The translations under genes and the position numbers were made by a program. Shown one piece after another: positions 55,183 through 62,553 of a stretch of DNA of 64,000 nt. The stretch's first letter is position 1, and the number at the start of each line of letters is the position of its first letter. The notes under the pieces were generated by a model, which saw only the letters and a program-made list of their open reading frames with translations, was not told where the DNA came from and ran no database searches. This stretch comes from Geobacter sp. Its GTDB lineage: Bacteria; Desulfobacterota; Desulfuromonadia; Geobacterales; Geobacteraceae. The DNA lies in assembly GCA_003490025.1 (NCBI GenBank), contig DNJC01000138.1, positions 1-64,000 on the forward strand. The letters are read 5' to 3'.

Positions 55183-56646
55183 ATGCTTTCCTATCTGGTG
55201 CATTTCTTACACGCGTTCATATCGCTGTCGCTGCTGACCGGGCTGTTGTTGGCGCTCTGGAGACCGGCGCGGGGTGAAAAGGGGGCAGCTCCGCTCTTCT
55301 ACTCCCTGGCCGCAGGCCTCGTGATCGGTGCCGCCGTCAACCCGGTCGCGCTGCGCCTGGAGACGGCCACGGGTGCGCGCGTTCTACTTTTCGGCGTCGC
55401 GGCCGTCGCGGCACTGGCCCACGCGGCGCTCCTCCCGGTCATGCGGAAGGGGCGCGCTGTCGTTTTGGTGAAGTGGTGGGGCGCGCTCTTTCTCGCCGCC
55501 GCGCTCGCGGCTGTTGCGGCGTACTCCTTCGTGGGGCACGTCTCCGAACAGGCCCTGACCGCGGTCACCGTCCTCAATACCGAGCTCATCCTGAACGTGG
55601 CGGGAGTACTGGTCGGGATGGGGCTCATGGTGCTCCTCGTCCCCGTGGTCGCGCACCTCGGCGAGAAAAGCACCCGGCGGCTCGTCTGCTGGCTGGTGCT
55701 TATTTCATCGCTGCTGCTCGTGGCCCAGTGGGCCGCCGACGTACTGCTCGGGCTGATGCGGCTGGAGATGATGCAGCTTACCAGCCTGCGCCTTTCCTTC
55801 GTGGCCAAGGTCACCAAGTACCTCTACGTTCTCCCCTATCTGCAGGCGCTGTTGGTGGCGCTTCTTTCGGCCGCCTTCTTCCTGCGCCGGCAGACACCCT
55901 CCGCCGAGGAACTGCAGGGGATGCAGAAGGCGGAGCGGCGCAAGGCGCGCAGCCGGGTCGTCTTCGAGCTGCGCTGGTTCAAGTGGGCGATTTCCAGCGT
56001 CTGCTTCGTCATCGCCATCTTTCTCTACTATGATCTCCACGCCACCCGTCCTCGCAAGATCACGCCCCCCACGATGCTGACGCCGGACGCCTCCGGCCAG
56101 ATCAGGATCAAGATCGCCCAGGTCAACGACGGGAAGCTGCACCGCTACGCCATGGTCACCGATGACGGCCACGTGGTCCGATTCTTCCTGGTCAACCGGT
56201 CGCTGGGGCAGGGGAACAAGATCGGGGTGGTCTACGACGCCTGCATGCTCTGCGGCGACATGGGATACCTGCAGGAGAAGAACGAGATCATCTGCATTGC
56301 CTGCAACGTCAGGATCTTCCTTCCCTCCATCGGCAAGGCCGGGGGGTGCAATCCCATACCGCTGGCGCACAACATCCAGGGGGATGAAGTGGTAGTGACG
56401 TCGGCCGAACTCGACAAGGGCGCGCGCTACTTCAGCGAGGTGGTCTCTCGGAAGGTGAAGGACCCGGTGAGCGGCAAGGAACTGGAAAGCGGCAAGGCAC
56501 GCTACCGCCACGACTACAAGGGAAGAACCTACTTCTTCGAGTCCGAGGAATCTGGAGAGAAGTTCCTGAAGTCGCCGGAGACCTATCTCGGGCAGCAGCA
56601 GTCCCGCTTCTACCGCACCGACGGTTTCCAGTCGCAGGTGAATTGA
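55183..56646 (+). CDS. DUF2318 membrane protein with C-terminal YHS domain
   Basis: A membrane protein with about eight helices in residues 1-290, then the periplasmic DUF2318 domain with YDACMLCGDMGY and EIICIACNVR (four Cys in two CxxC pairs, likely metal or cofactor binding), and finally a YHS-like domain (KVKDPVSGKELESGKARYRHDYKGRTYFF). The same kind of protein is cj1660 and FetA, but a YHS tail is not something I know there. The start 55183 (MLSYLVHFLHAF, 487 residues) has GGAGAAG upstream; 55135 and 55171 are alternatives. It may pass electrons for reduction of iron. Confidence 0.82.
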   Translation: MLSYLVHFLHAFISLSLLTGLLLALWRPARGEKGAAPLFYSLAAGLVIGAAVNPVALRLETATGARVLLFGVAAVAALAHAALLPVMRKGRAVVLVKWWGALFLAAALAAVAAYSFVGHVSEQALTAVTVLNTELILNVAGVLVGMGLMVLLVPVVAHLGEKSTRRLVCWLVLISSLLLVAQWAADVLLGLMRLEMMQLTSLRLSFVAKVTKYLYVLPYLQALLVALLSAAFFLRRQTPSAEELQGMQKAERRKARSRVVFELRWFKWAISSVCFVIAIFLYYDLHATRPRKITPPTMLTPDASGQIRIKIAQVNDGKLHRYAMVTDDGHVVRFFLVNRSLGQGNKIGVVYDACMLCGDMGYLQEKNEIICIACNVRIFLPSIGKAGGCNPIPLAHNIQGDEVVVTSAELDKGARYFSEVVSRKVKDPVSGKELESGKARYRHDYKGRTYFFESEESGEKFLKSPETYLGQQQSRFYRTDGFQSQVN

Positions 56647-56719
56647 CGGCTTCCCGAGCGGAGCAGGGGCCGGCCTCCCGGGAAGGGAGAGCCGGATATT
56701 TACAAAAGGGGTTAAAGCG

Positions 56720-58006
56720 ATGTTTTTTCTGATGCTCAGGCAGTCTTTCGTGAAAGGCTGGAGGAGAAAGGTGCTGGCCACCGCGACCATAGTGCTTGCG
56801 GCCAGCCTGATCACCGCCCTGATGAACATATCCATCGACGTCGGCGACAAGATGTCGAAGGAGATGAAATCTTACGGCGCCAACATAAACCTGGTCCCCA
56901 AGAGCGAGAACATCTCGCTGGAGATCGGAGGGGTGGACTACAACCCGCTCGAGGGGCAGTTCCTCATCGAGGAGAAGTCGTTGCCCAAGATCAAGGAGAT
57001 CTTCTGGGCCAACAACATCGTGGGGTACGCCCCCTTCCTGAAGACCGGCGCGGAGATTGGCGGCAAGCCCGGGCGCATCCCGCTGATCGGGACCAACTTC
57101 GACAAGCCGGTGGCCGTCGCCGGTGACGAGGAATTCCGCATCGGGGTGAAGGTGATCAACCCGTACTGGCAGGTGAACGGCGCCTGGCCGGCCGACGACG
57201 AGGGGGATTCCATCCTGGTCGGGGCGCTCCTGGCCAAGGAGAGGGGGCTGAAGGTGGGGGATCGGATCGACCTGAGGATCGGCGGGCGCTCGGGGAGCTT
57301 CACCGTCAAGGGGATCCTCAGCACCGGCGGTTCCGAGGAATCCGCGCTGGTTGCCCCCCTGGCCGTGGTGCAGAAGATGGCCGCGATGGAGGGAAAGGTG
57401 CAGTCGGTGAGCGTGAGCGCACTGACGGTCCCGGAGGACAAGCTTTCCCGCAAGGCGAGAAGGAGTTCCGAGGCCCTCGACTCCCTCGAGTACGACCGCT
57501 GGTACTGCACCGCGTACGTGAGTGCCATCACGCACCAGATCGAGGAGGCCATTCCCAACATCGCGGCGCGTCCGATCTGGCAGGTGGCGGCCAGCGAGGG
57601 GGCGGTTATCAACAAGATCCAGTTGCTGATGATAGTGGTCACCATCGCCGCCTTCATCGCTTCGGGGCTCGGTATCTCGTCGCTCATGGTGACCACCATC
57701 ATGGAGCGCTCCCGGGAGATCGGGCTCACCAAGGCGCTCGGCGCGGCCGACAGCGAGGTCTACCTGCTCTTTCTCAGCGAGGCGGCGCTGGTGGGGGTGG
57801 TCGGCGGGCTCCTGGGGTGCGCGGTCGGCGCCCTCCTCTCCCAGGTCATCGGGCTCTCCATCTTCGGCGCGCTGATCTCCTTCAACTGGGTGGTGATCCC
57901 GGTGAACGTCACCATCTCGGTTCTGATCGCGCTGACCGGTTCGCTGATGCCGTCCAGGCTCATCACCAGGCTTTACCCGGCGGAGGTGCTCCATGGCAGA
58001 CGTTAA
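56720..58006 (+). CDS. ABC permease, FtsX/MacB type (1)
   Basis: A 428-residue permease with one N-terminal helix (about 19-40), a large periplasmic domain (about 45-300) and three C-terminal helices, the FtsX_MacB layout. SREIGLTKALGAADSEVYLLFLSEA is the conserved coupling region. It is equivalent to cj1661. AAGGGG precedes the ATG, and the gene overlaps the next one by 14 bases. With the second permease and the ATPase it forms a mechanical transport complex of the periplasm, not a classical importer; its role in iron uptake is known only from the homologous operons. Confidence 0.9.
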   Translation: MFFLMLRQSFVKGWRRKVLATATIVLAASLITALMNISIDVGDKMSKEMKSYGANINLVPKSENISLEIGGVDYNPLEGQFLIEEKSLPKIKEIFWANNIVGYAPFLKTGAEIGGKPGRIPLIGTNFDKPVAVAGDEEFRIGVKVINPYWQVNGAWPADDEGDSILVGALLAKERGLKVGDRIDLRIGGRSGSFTVKGILSTGGSEESALVAPLAVVQKMAAMEGKVQSVSVSALTVPEDKLSRKARRSSEALDSLEYDRWYCTAYVSAITHQIEEAIPNIAARPIWQVAASEGAVINKIQLLMIVVTIAAFIASGLGISSLMVTTIMERSREIGLTKALGAADSEVYLLFLSEAALVGVVGGLLGCAVGALLSQVIGLSIFGALISFNWVVIPVNVTISVLIALTGSLMPSRLITRLYPAEVLHGRR

Positions 58007-59159
58007 AAAGGAAAGCGTGACCAGGGGGCGGATGTTCCTGCTGGTGCTCTTCAAGTCACTGAAGATCCGGAAGAACCGGGTGGCGATCACCTTCTTCTCC
58101 ATCATGATCGGCGCCTCGGTGATCACGGCGCTCTCCAGCGTCTACTTCGACATCTCGGCGAAGATGAGCCGCGAACTCCGGGCCTACGGCGCCAACTTCT
58201 TCATCGGGCCCAAGGCCGGGGCCGAGAGCCGGACCACCGATGCGGGTGCGATCAGGGAGGCGGTGGCGCTGGTCCCCGCCGACAAGCTGATCGGCGCCTC
58301 CCCGTACATCTACGGGGTGGTGCGTCTGGACCTGGGGGACGCGGTGCTGGCGGGGGTGGATTTCGTGGGTTTGAGAAAGCTCTCCCCGTACTGGCAGGTG
58401 GAGGGGAAATGGATCAGCGTCGACTTCGACGGGGAATCCTGCATGATCGGCAAGACGCTCGCCAAGAACATGGAGCTCAAGGTCGGCGACAGCGTGAACG
58501 TCATCAAGAACGAGACCGGGTTCCAGAAAAGCCTGACCATCAAGGGGATTGCGGAGACCGGCCAGGCGGAGGACGAGCAGATCTTCGTGAACCTCGAGCT
58601 GGCCGGCGAGATCCTGGGGCAGCAGGGGAAGGCGAACCACGCCATGCTGAGCATAGTCTCGGAGGGAACCGACATCGACTCCCTCGCCAGGAATATGGAA
58701 GGGAAGTTCCCGGGGCTGGACGCCAAGCCGATCCGCAAGGTCTCGCACTCGGACGGGAAGATCCTCGACAAGATCAAGGGGCTCATGGCGATCGTCGCCG
58801 TGATCATCCTGACCGTCACCACCCTTTGCGTGATGACCACCCTGATCGCCATCGTCTCGGAGCGGACCAGGGAGATCGGACTCATGAAGGCAATCGGCGC
58901 GGACGACAGGGATATCGTGCGGCAGTTCCTCTCTGAGACGCTGACCATAGGTTTGGCGGGCGTCGCGGCCGGGATGCTGCTCGGCTTCCTGCTGGCCCAG
59001 GCGCTCGGGCAGGCGGTGTTCGGCTCCTTCATAACGTTCAGGATGATGGTGCTCCCGGTGACGCTGGTCCCGTCCATCGCCGCGGCGCTTCTGGCAGCTG
59101 CGCTCCCGGTCAGGATGGCGGTGCGGGTCGTGCCGGCACAGGTGCTTAAAGAGGAATAG
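57993..59159 (+). CDS. ABC permease, FtsX/MacB type (2)
   Basis: A 388-residue permease with the same layout as the preceding gene: N-terminal helix (about 32-52), periplasmic domain and three C-terminal helices, with TREIGLMKAIGADDRDIVRQFLSETL as coupling region. The two proteins probably form a heterodimer. It overlaps the first permease by 14 bases and is equivalent to cj1662. GGAGGTG lies upstream of the ATG. Confidence 0.9.
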   Translation: MADVKKESVTRGRMFLLVLFKSLKIRKNRVAITFFSIMIGASVITALSSVYFDISAKMSRELRAYGANFFIGPKAGAESRTTDAGAIREAVALVPADKLIGASPYIYGVVRLDLGDAVLAGVDFVGLRKLSPYWQVEGKWISVDFDGESCMIGKTLAKNMELKVGDSVNVIKNETGFQKSLTIKGIAETGQAEDEQIFVNLELAGEILGQQGKANHAMLSIVSEGTDIDSLARNMEGKFPGLDAKPIRKVSHSDGKILDKIKGLMAIVAVIILTVTTLCVMTTLIAIVSERTREIGLMKAIGADDRDIVRQFLSETLTIGLAGVAAGMLLGFLLAQALGQAVFGSFITFRMMVLPVTLVPSIAAALLAAALPVRMAVRVVPAQVLKEE

Positions 59160-59182
59160 AGCCACCGTCTCCCGTTGCGACG

Positions 59183-59230
59183 CCCTCACCCCAGCCCTCT
59201 CCCGGAGGGAGAGGGAGAGTTTGGTGAGAG
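59183..59230. repeat. GC-rich dispersed palindrome inside the iron operon
   Basis: CCTCACC, CCTCTCCC-GGAGGGAGAGG and GGTGAG form nested inverted copies in the 123-base gap between permease 2 and the ATPase. It is the only larger gap in the ABC part of the operon. Confidence 0.6.
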
Positions 59231-59282
59231 GAACGAAAACAACACGGATCGCTAACAGAGCCATTTTCAAGGGGAAGCTTAA

Positions 59283-59939
59283 ATGGAAAAGATAGTGCTT
59301 GAAACAATAGGATTGACCAAGAGGTACGGCAGCGTGACGCCGCTGGACCATGTCGACATGCAGGTGAGGGAAGGGGAGTGGGTTTCCATCATGGGGCCCT
59401 CCGGCTCCGGCAAAACCACCATGCTGAACCTCCTTTCGCTGCTCGACACCCCCACGGAGGGGCGCTACATACTGGACGGGGTCGACACCTCGACGGTAAA
59501 CGAGAGGGAGCGCGCCGTGGTGCGGCGTGAGAAGATCGGCCTGGTGTTCCAGCAGTTCCACCTGGTCCCTTACCTGACGGCGCTGGAGAACGTGATGCTC
59601 TCCCAGTACTACCATGGCATGATCGACCGCGGCGACGCCGCGGAGGTGCTGGAGCGGGTGGGCCTCTCGCACAGGATAGAGCACCTGCCGTCCCAGCTCT
59701 CGGGCGGGGAGCAGCAGCGCGTCTGCATCGCGCGGGCGCTGATCAACCAGCCTGCCATCATCCTTGCCGACGAGCCGACGGGAAACCTGGACGAGGCGAA
59801 CGAGGAGATCATCCTGGACCTGTTCAAGGAGCTTCACGCCGAGGGGCGCACCATCATCCTGGTCACCCACAACCCGGAGCTGGCCGAGTTCTCCGATCGT
59901 ACCGTGAGGCTGCATCACGGAAAGGTGCAGGCATGCTGA
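59283..59939 (+). CDS. ABC ATPase of the iron operon
   Basis: A 218-residue LolD/MacB-type nucleotide-binding subunit. Walker A GPSGSGKTT (about 38-46), Q-loop FQQFHLVPYLTALENVML, signature LSGGEQQRVCIARAL, Walker B ILADEPTGNLD and the His switch VTHNPE are present, so it is active. It belongs to the two permeases before it (equivalent of cj1663). GGGGAAG precedes the ATG. It overlaps the next gene by 7 bases. Confidence 0.94.
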   Translation: MEKIVLETIGLTKRYGSVTPLDHVDMQVREGEWVSIMGPSGSGKTTMLNLLSLLDTPTEGRYILDGVDTSTVNERERAVVRREKIGLVFQQFHLVPYLTALENVMLSQYYHGMIDRGDAAEVLERVGLSHRIEHLPSQLSGGEQQRVCIARALINQPAIILADEPTGNLDEANEEIILDLFKELHAEGRTIILVTHNPELAEFSDRTVRLHHGKVQAC

Positions 59940-60448
59940 GACCGTCAAACACCATTACCCGCTTGATAGCTGGAGCCGTCCTGGTATTCCTGTGCGCCCT
60001 CCTGGTCTCCGGGTGCAAGAAGGAAGAGAGCTGGAAGACCGGCTCCAAGGCGCCTGAGATAAGCGTGCTGGATCTCAACGAGAAGACCGTGAAGCTCTCT
60101 GATTTCAAGGGAGAGGTGGTCGTGCTGAGGTTCTGGGCCACCGGCTGCAAGGCGTGCGTGGCAGGGATGCCGGTGCTGGACCAGTTGAGCAAGGGGTATC
60201 GCGACCAGGGTGTGACCGTGCTTGCGGTCAACATGGGGGGCTCCAAGCCGCTGGTGGAGGCGTTCGCCAAGGGGCTGAAGCTTTCCTATCCCGTCTTCCT
60301 CGATCCCGCCCTCATCGCTTCCACCAAGTACGCCGTCAGGGCGGCGCCCACAACCTATTTCATTGACAGGAAAGGGGTGGCGCGCAGCTTCGTGGTCGGG
60401 GAGATCACCAAGGAGGCCTTCGACAAGACGGTCCGGGAGCTTATGTGA
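59933..60448 (+). CDS. Thioredoxin-like (TlpA/ResA type) lipoprotein
   Basis: A 171-residue lipoprotein with lipobox VSGC (Cys28). The thioredoxin-fold domain has WATGCKACVAGMP, with the redox pair Cys72 and Cys75, and the cis-Pro loop AAPTTYFID. It is anchored in a membrane on the periplasmic side, like ResA or TlpA. The homologous operons have two such proteins (cj1664 and cj1665); only one is here. It may reduce DUF2318 cysteines or P19-bound metal. The 7-base overlap with the ATPase gene shows coupling. Confidence 0.92.
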   Translation: MLRPSNTITRLIAGAVLVFLCALLVSGCKKEESWKTGSKAPEISVLDLNEKTVKLSDFKGEVVVLRFWATGCKACVAGMPVLDQLSKGYRDQGVTVLAVNMGGSKPLVEAFAKGLKLSYPVFLDPALIASTKYAVRAAPTTYFIDRKGVARSFVVGEITKEAFDKTVRELM

Positions 60449-60511
60449 GACAGGATGGTTGAAGGCAGGCGGTTGTCCCTACGGTGGCTGGGAAATGATA
60501 ATGTGTAAATG

Positions 60512-60539
60512 GAAAGGCCGGGTGAATTCCCGGCCTTTC
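60512..60539. terminator. Hairpin shared by convergent transcripts
   Basis: GAAAGGCCGGG-TGAATT-CCCGGCCTTTC, an 11-pair stem between the rightward iron operon and the leftward small gene. The U-run is poor on both sides, so it could also be a stabilising stem. Confidence 0.7.
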
Positions 60540-60573
60540 ACGTTGTTGCTGGTTTGGTTCTCCCTGACGGGAG

Positions 60574-60750
60574 TCAGGCGAAAACCGAGAAGCCGTCCTG
60601 CGGATTCGTTGCTGCTGCCTGCTGGGCGATGATGTTGGCCATCTGCATCTGCGACTCTGCAGCGGTCTTCAACAGCGCCATCGAGGCTGCCTGTTGCGCG
60701 AGGGCCGCCGCACCGGCTATCTGCATGGTTGCTATCTGAGTGACATCCAT
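60574..60750 (-). CDS. Small YjfB-like putative motility protein
   Basis: A 58-residue protein: MDVTQIATMQIAGAAALAQQ, AASMALLKTAAESQMQM, ANIIAQQAAATNPQDGFSVFA. It matches the short Ala/Gln/Met-rich helical pattern of the YjfB (putative motility protein) family. ATG 60750 has AGGAGGA 7 bases upstream. The family is found near flagellar and chemotaxis genes, and a chemotaxis receptor lies 1.8 kb to the right. The biochemical role is unknown. Confidence 0.75.
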   Translation of the reverse strand: MDVTQIATMQIAGAAALAQQAASMALLKTAAESQMQMANIIAQQAAATNPQDGFSVFA

Positions 60751-60829
60751 GGCTGATCCTCCTGCAGGGTTTTATCGGTGGTTCTCAGGGGAACTTTAGG
60801 CTGAAGTTGGCCTGGTGGACCTGGTGGAC

Positions 60830-62071
60830 TTATCGGACCGATGGTTCTTTCAGGGTGGTCTCGATCAGGATCTCGCCGGTCAGGGTGCGGTGCACCGGAC
60901 ATTTTTCGGCTATCTCCAGAAGCTTCTGCCGCTGCCCCTCGTCGAGACTCCCGTACAGGTCCAGCTCCCGCACGAACTTGTGGATGCGCCGGTCGTCGGT
61001 GTCGCACTCCTTGCAGTCCTCGGCATGTACCTTCTCATGGGTAAGGCGCACCACGGCGTCCTCCAGCGGCCATCCCTTGCGGCGGGCGTACATCTGCAGC
61101 GTCATGGTGGTGCACGCGCCCAAGGCGGCCAGGAGGTACTCGTAGGGTGACGGCCCTTCGTCGCTGCCGCCGTACTGCACAGGCTCGTCGGCGATCAGGC
61201 TGAACCCGTTGGCGAAAAGCTCGGTCCTGAACCCCTCGGGCCCTGTCCTCGCGGTCACCCGGTTGTCGGTAGCCCCCTTGGGAGGCTGCGGGGAGGGCAC
61301 GCCCTCCGGCTGCGGCAGGTAGCGGGCCGCCCAAGTCGCGATGACCTCGCCCGCATAGCGTGAATCGGCGGCGTCGGAAAGGAGGTGGTCGGCGCCGCCC
61401 AGCGAAACGAAGCTCTTGGGATGGGTCGCGGCCTGGAAGATCTCGGCGGCGTTCTCGATCCCGACGATGTCGTCCCCCGGGGAGTGCATGATCAGGAGCG
61501 CCCCCTTGAGCCGGCTCAGCCCCTCTGCCGGGTGGTGCGCCTCGAGGTCGTCGAGCAGGCTCTTCCTGATGGTGAACTCGCGCCCTCCTATGTGCGCGGT
61601 CGCCTCGCCGCGTCTCTCGATCTCCTCCGCCGTATCTCCGAGTATCTCGCGCAGGTGGCGCGGACTGTAGGGGGCCGCGATGGTGGCGATGGCCGCCGTC
61701 GACGGGATGCGCTCCGCCGCGGCCAGGACCGCGGCTCCGCCGAGGGAATGCCCCACGAGCAGTTTCGGAGCCTGGTACTCCTTTTCAAGGAAGCGGGCAG
61801 CGGCGACGAGATCTTCAACTTCGGAGGAGAAGGTCGTCTCGGAGAAATCCCCCTCGCTTTCCCCGAGGCCGGTGAAGTCGAAGCGAAGCACGGCGATGCG
61901 CCTGCTGCTCATGGCGCGGGTGATGTTGACGGCCGCCTTCAGGTTCTTGGTGCAGGTGAAGCAGTGGGCGAAGATGGCGTAGGCGATCGGCTGCTCGTCG
62001 TCGGGAAGCTCCAGCCGGGCCGCCAGTTGTTCGCCGCGGGAATTGGGAAAGGTGATCTTCTTGGTGTTCAT
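60830..62071 (-). CDS. Alpha/beta hydrolase-OsmC fusion protein
   Basis: A 413-residue cytoplasmic protein. Residues about 1-255 are an alpha/beta hydrolase with the nucleophile elbow GHSLGGAA, catalytic Asp in HSPGDDIV, and His in GGADHLL. Residues about 270-410 are an OsmC/Ohr-like domain with the peroxidatic Cys in LGACTTMTLQMYA and the second Cys in EKCPVHRTLTGEI. The fusion is a known architecture (hydrolase plus OsmC) linked to peroxide or electrophile stress. ATG 62071 follows AAGGAG; a longer frame to 62239 runs through repeats. Confidence 0.92.
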   Translation of the reverse strand: MNTKKITFPNSRGEQLAARLELPDDEQPIAYAIFAHCFTCTKNLKAAVNITRAMSSRRIAVLRFDFTGLGESEGDFSETTFSSEVEDLVAAARFLEKEYQAPKLLVGHSLGGAAVLAAAERIPSTAAIATIAAPYSPRHLREILGDTAEEIERRGEATAHIGGREFTIRKSLLDDLEAHHPAEGLSRLKGALLIMHSPGDDIVGIENAAEIFQAATHPKSFVSLGGADHLLSDAADSRYAGEVIATWAARYLPQPEGVPSPQPPKGATDNRVTARTGPEGFRTELFANGFSLIADEPVQYGGSDEGPSPYEYLLAALGACTTMTLQMYARRKGWPLEDAVVRLTHEKVHAEDCKECDTDDRRIHKFVRELDLYGSLDEGQRQKLLEIAEKCPVHRTLTGEILIETTLKEPSVR

Positions 62072-62553
62072 CCGTGGTCTCCTTTCTGGTGCGTCCTGTA
62101 GTTCTGCCGCGTCCTGTAGTTCTGCCGCGTCCCCTTGCCCCTCGCCCTCCGGGAGAGGGTGGCCGAAGGCCGGGTGAGGGAGGTGCCACGGGCAATGAAG
62201 AGGCCCAGGCAGCAGTCTGGCAGCCGCCGGCGCCCTCACCCCGCCCCTCTCCCGGAGGGCGAGGGAGAGTAGGCACCAGCGTAAAGGGGTGAAATTTTAG
62301 CGCAGCGCACCCCTTGCCCCTCGCCCAAAGGGCGAGGGAGGTACACGGCACCAGTAAAAAGTAATGTCGGAAGGGTTGAAGTCAAGGAAACGTGACACTG
62401 CCGAGGGAATCTTCGCCTGGCGCGGCTGACACGGCTGAAGGGGAAGTAGTGACGGTGGCGCAGTTATCTCTTTAATCTTTGGCCCGATTAGGTTATATAA
62501 AAGTCTCCGTCAAAGGGCCTTTTTTTGTAATCATGTTATGCGGGAGTTGAACG
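62072..62553. other. Repeat-rich spacer before the chemotaxis receptor
   Basis: This 482-base gap carries two and a third tandem 18-base units starting GCGTCCTGTAGTT (62091-62132) and three GC-rich palindromes (62143-62345). I see no gene. The part 62440-62553 has an AT-rich segment (ATTAGGTTATATAAAAG) that may be the receptor promoter, and GGGAG before the ATG. Confidence 0.5.
62091..62345. repeat. Tandem 18-mers and three GC-rich palindromes
   Basis: Two copies of an 18-base unit are followed by CTCGCCCTCCGGGAGAGGG, CCTCTCCCGGAGGGCGAGG and CCTCGCCCAAAGGGCGAGG type palindromes. They are members of the dispersed family, in a form close to the one at 59183. Confidence 0.6.
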
